A DNA stretch of 64,000 nt from Sphingobium sp. CCH11-B1 (GTDB lineage: Bacteria > Pseudomonadota > Alphaproteobacteria > Sphingomonadales > Sphingomonadaceae): the NCBI RefSeq assembly GCF_001556865.1, contig NZ_LSJY01000009.1, positions 1 to 64,000 of the forward strand, read 5' to 3'. The notes below the pieces were generated by a model that saw only the letters and a program-made list of their open reading frames with translations, made no database searches and had not been told where the DNA came from. The translations under genes were made by a program, and so were the position numbers. Position 1 is the stretch's first letter, and each line of letters starts with the position of its first letter. This document shows positions 63,441-64,000 of this stretch, piece after piece.

Positions 63441-63502
63441 CCTCACCCCATCCCTGCTGTCACGAAGGCAGGACATAAGGGCCCTTACGGGTCGCATCGG
63501 CG

Positions 63503-63534
63503 AAGGCGGCATGGAGCGAAGGCCATGCCGCCTT
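63503..63534. terminator. bidirectional hairpin between convergent small genes
   Basis: AAGGCGGCATGG (63503-63514) and CCATGCCGCCTT (63523-63534) form a perfect 12-bp stem with an 8-base loop. It lies between the stops of the EF-hand gene and the converging gene at 63570 and could end both. No T run on either side. Confidence 0.55.
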
Positions 63535-63569
63535 CTGCTGCATAGAGTGTCCCGCCAGAGCCGGCCGCG

Positions 63570-63761
63570 TCAGCCCTTCTTTCGCGCGTAGAGCAGGGCC
63601 GCGACGATGGCGGCCGACCCGATGCCCACGGCTGTCCCCATCCATACGCCCTTGCCCGCGGACTTCCGTGCGGCGGTTGCAAGATCCGGCGATGCGGGGG
63701 CGGCATTCGGATCGGCGGCGGCCTCCTGCGCGGCAGTAGCTTGTGTGTCATTCTTGCTCAT
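63570..63761 (-). CDS. small single-helix membrane protein
   Basis: 63 residues from ATG 63761. A polar Ala/Asp/Pro-rich N-terminus (MSKNDTQATAAQEAAADP) is followed by one helix (VGIGSAAIVAALLYA, about 45-59) and a basic KKG end. Function unknown; likely a small inner-membrane protein with its C-terminus cytoplasmic. No strong ribosome site. Confidence 0.65.
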   Translation of the reverse strand: MSKNDTQATAAQEAAADPNAAPASPDLATAARKSAGKGVWMGTAVGIGSAAIVAALLYARKKG

Positions 63762-63882
63762 CGTGGGAAGGCTATGCCCCAAAGCGGGGCAGTCGAAAAG
63801 TCACAAGCGCAAACATCCGTCGCGAGCGCCTCCTGACGCGGCTTTCGCGCAACATCCTCTTGACTTCGACACGGCTTCGATG

Positions 63883-63898
63883 TTGGTAGCGCTATCAA
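63883..63898. promoter_or_regulatory. TAGCGCTA-type operator before the FAH-like gene
   Basis: TTGGTAGCGCTATCAA: 8-base halves matching at 7 of 8 around a CG centre. It is 28 bases before ATG 63927. It matches TGTTAGCGCTATCA (47403-47416) upstream of the TonB receptor at 13 of 14 positions, so one LacI-family regulator may serve both. Confidence 0.65.
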
Positions 63899-63926
63899 TC
63901 TAGAAACCACTCATTAGGAGCTGATG

Positions 63927-64000
63927 ATGCCGGGGGATGTTGCCTTGCTCGACTGCTTGCCTGCCGATTGGCGGGACGGTCTTTTCATCGGCCGTGTGCA
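63927..64000 (+). CDS. N-terminus of a fumarylacetoacetate-hydrolase-family enzyme (partial)
   Basis: Only 24 codons are in the window. ATG 63927 has AGGAG six bases upstream; ATG 63924 is closer. The N-terminus (LLDCLPADWRDGLFIGRV) resembles the LP.D...ATLIGRV opening of FAH-family sugar-acid dehydratases such as Caulobacter XylX (2-keto-3-deoxyxylonate dehydratase). That role would fit xylose released from glucuronoxylan, but the family is broad and the evidence short. Confidence 0.5.
   Translation, partial: MPGDVALLDCLPADWRDGLFIGRV

Noticed and set aside
1..64000. CRISPR arrays, tRNA/rRNA genes, IS elements, prophage
   Set aside because: I looked for regular direct repeats, tRNA cloverleaf ends, transposase or integrase motifs and found none; the palindromes present are single elements.

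Overview
The window is high-GC DNA with the gene content of a sphingomonad alphaproteobacterium (Sphingobium, Novosphingobium or Sphingomonas type). The grounds are the fabD-fabG-acpP-fabF-mltG order, the rpsF-rpsR-rplI operon, several small soluble proteins typical of sphingomonads, a carbohydrate TonB receptor with a Caulobacter/Sphingomonas-type plug, and a D-mannonate dehydratase whose active-site residues line up one for one with the Novosphingobium aromaticivorans ManD. This is an inference from gene content. No rRNA or tRNA is present to fix the taxon, and I saw no CRISPR array, insertion sequence, phage gene or integrase.

Layout. 0.1-5.4 kb: a small membrane protein, then the leftward fatty acid synthesis cluster fabD-fabG-acpP-fabF-mltG. 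5.5-11.2 kb: a rightward MacAB/TolC-type efflux operon (outer membrane factor, adaptor, separate ATPase and permease) followed by a methyltransferase. 11.3-13.7 kb: an RcnB-like periplasmic protein, a short BLUF blue-light sensor and a GntP-type permease. 14-15.2 kb: ribosomal proteins S6, S18 and L9 with a clear terminator. 15.3-19.2 kb: small stress-type proteins around a candidate general-stress promoter, a DUF808 membrane protein, a MATE exporter and a WYL-like small protein. 19.2-22.3 kb: an ABC-2 exporter pair, a PmtA-like methyltransferase and a DUF4142 protein. 22.3-25.5 kb: three divergent Crp/Fnr paralogues that share an unusual recognition helix. 25.5-30 kb: NAD synthetase with NMN deamidase, then a heme-oxygenase-like diiron enzyme and a stand-alone receiver protein behind a perfect FNR-type box. 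30.1-38 kb: the glgX-treZ-malQ-treY operon, with every junction an ATGA overlap, for turning glycogen or malto-oligosaccharides into trehalose. 38.9-43.1 kb: putA with a divergent Lrp-type regulator.

43.1-61.2 kb is a catabolic locus for glucuronate-decorated xylan. An SGNH esterase, a TonB receptor, uxuB, uxaC, a hexuronate transporter, manD and two GH3 enzymes run leftward. A GH67 alpha-glucuronidase and a LacI-family regulator run rightward. The implied route is uptake of aldouronate oligosaccharides across the outer membrane, release of (4-O-methyl)glucuronate by GH67 and of xylose by GH3, then import and glucuronate to fructuronate to mannonate to 2-keto-3-deoxygluconate. The next steps (KDG kinase and aldolase) are not in the window. 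Two kinds of LacI-type operator can be read. A GGTAACG-type site lies in the GH3/GH67 divergent promoter and upstream of the TonB receptor. A TAGCGCTA-type site lies upstream of the same receptor and upstream of the FAH-family gene cut by the right edge.

61.4-64 kb: purB, an EF-hand periplasmic protein, a small membrane protein and the start of the FAH-like gene. The strongest candidates for new biology are the FNR-box diiron enzyme/receiver pair, the Crp/Fnr trio, and the dual-operator wiring of the glucuronoxylan receptor.
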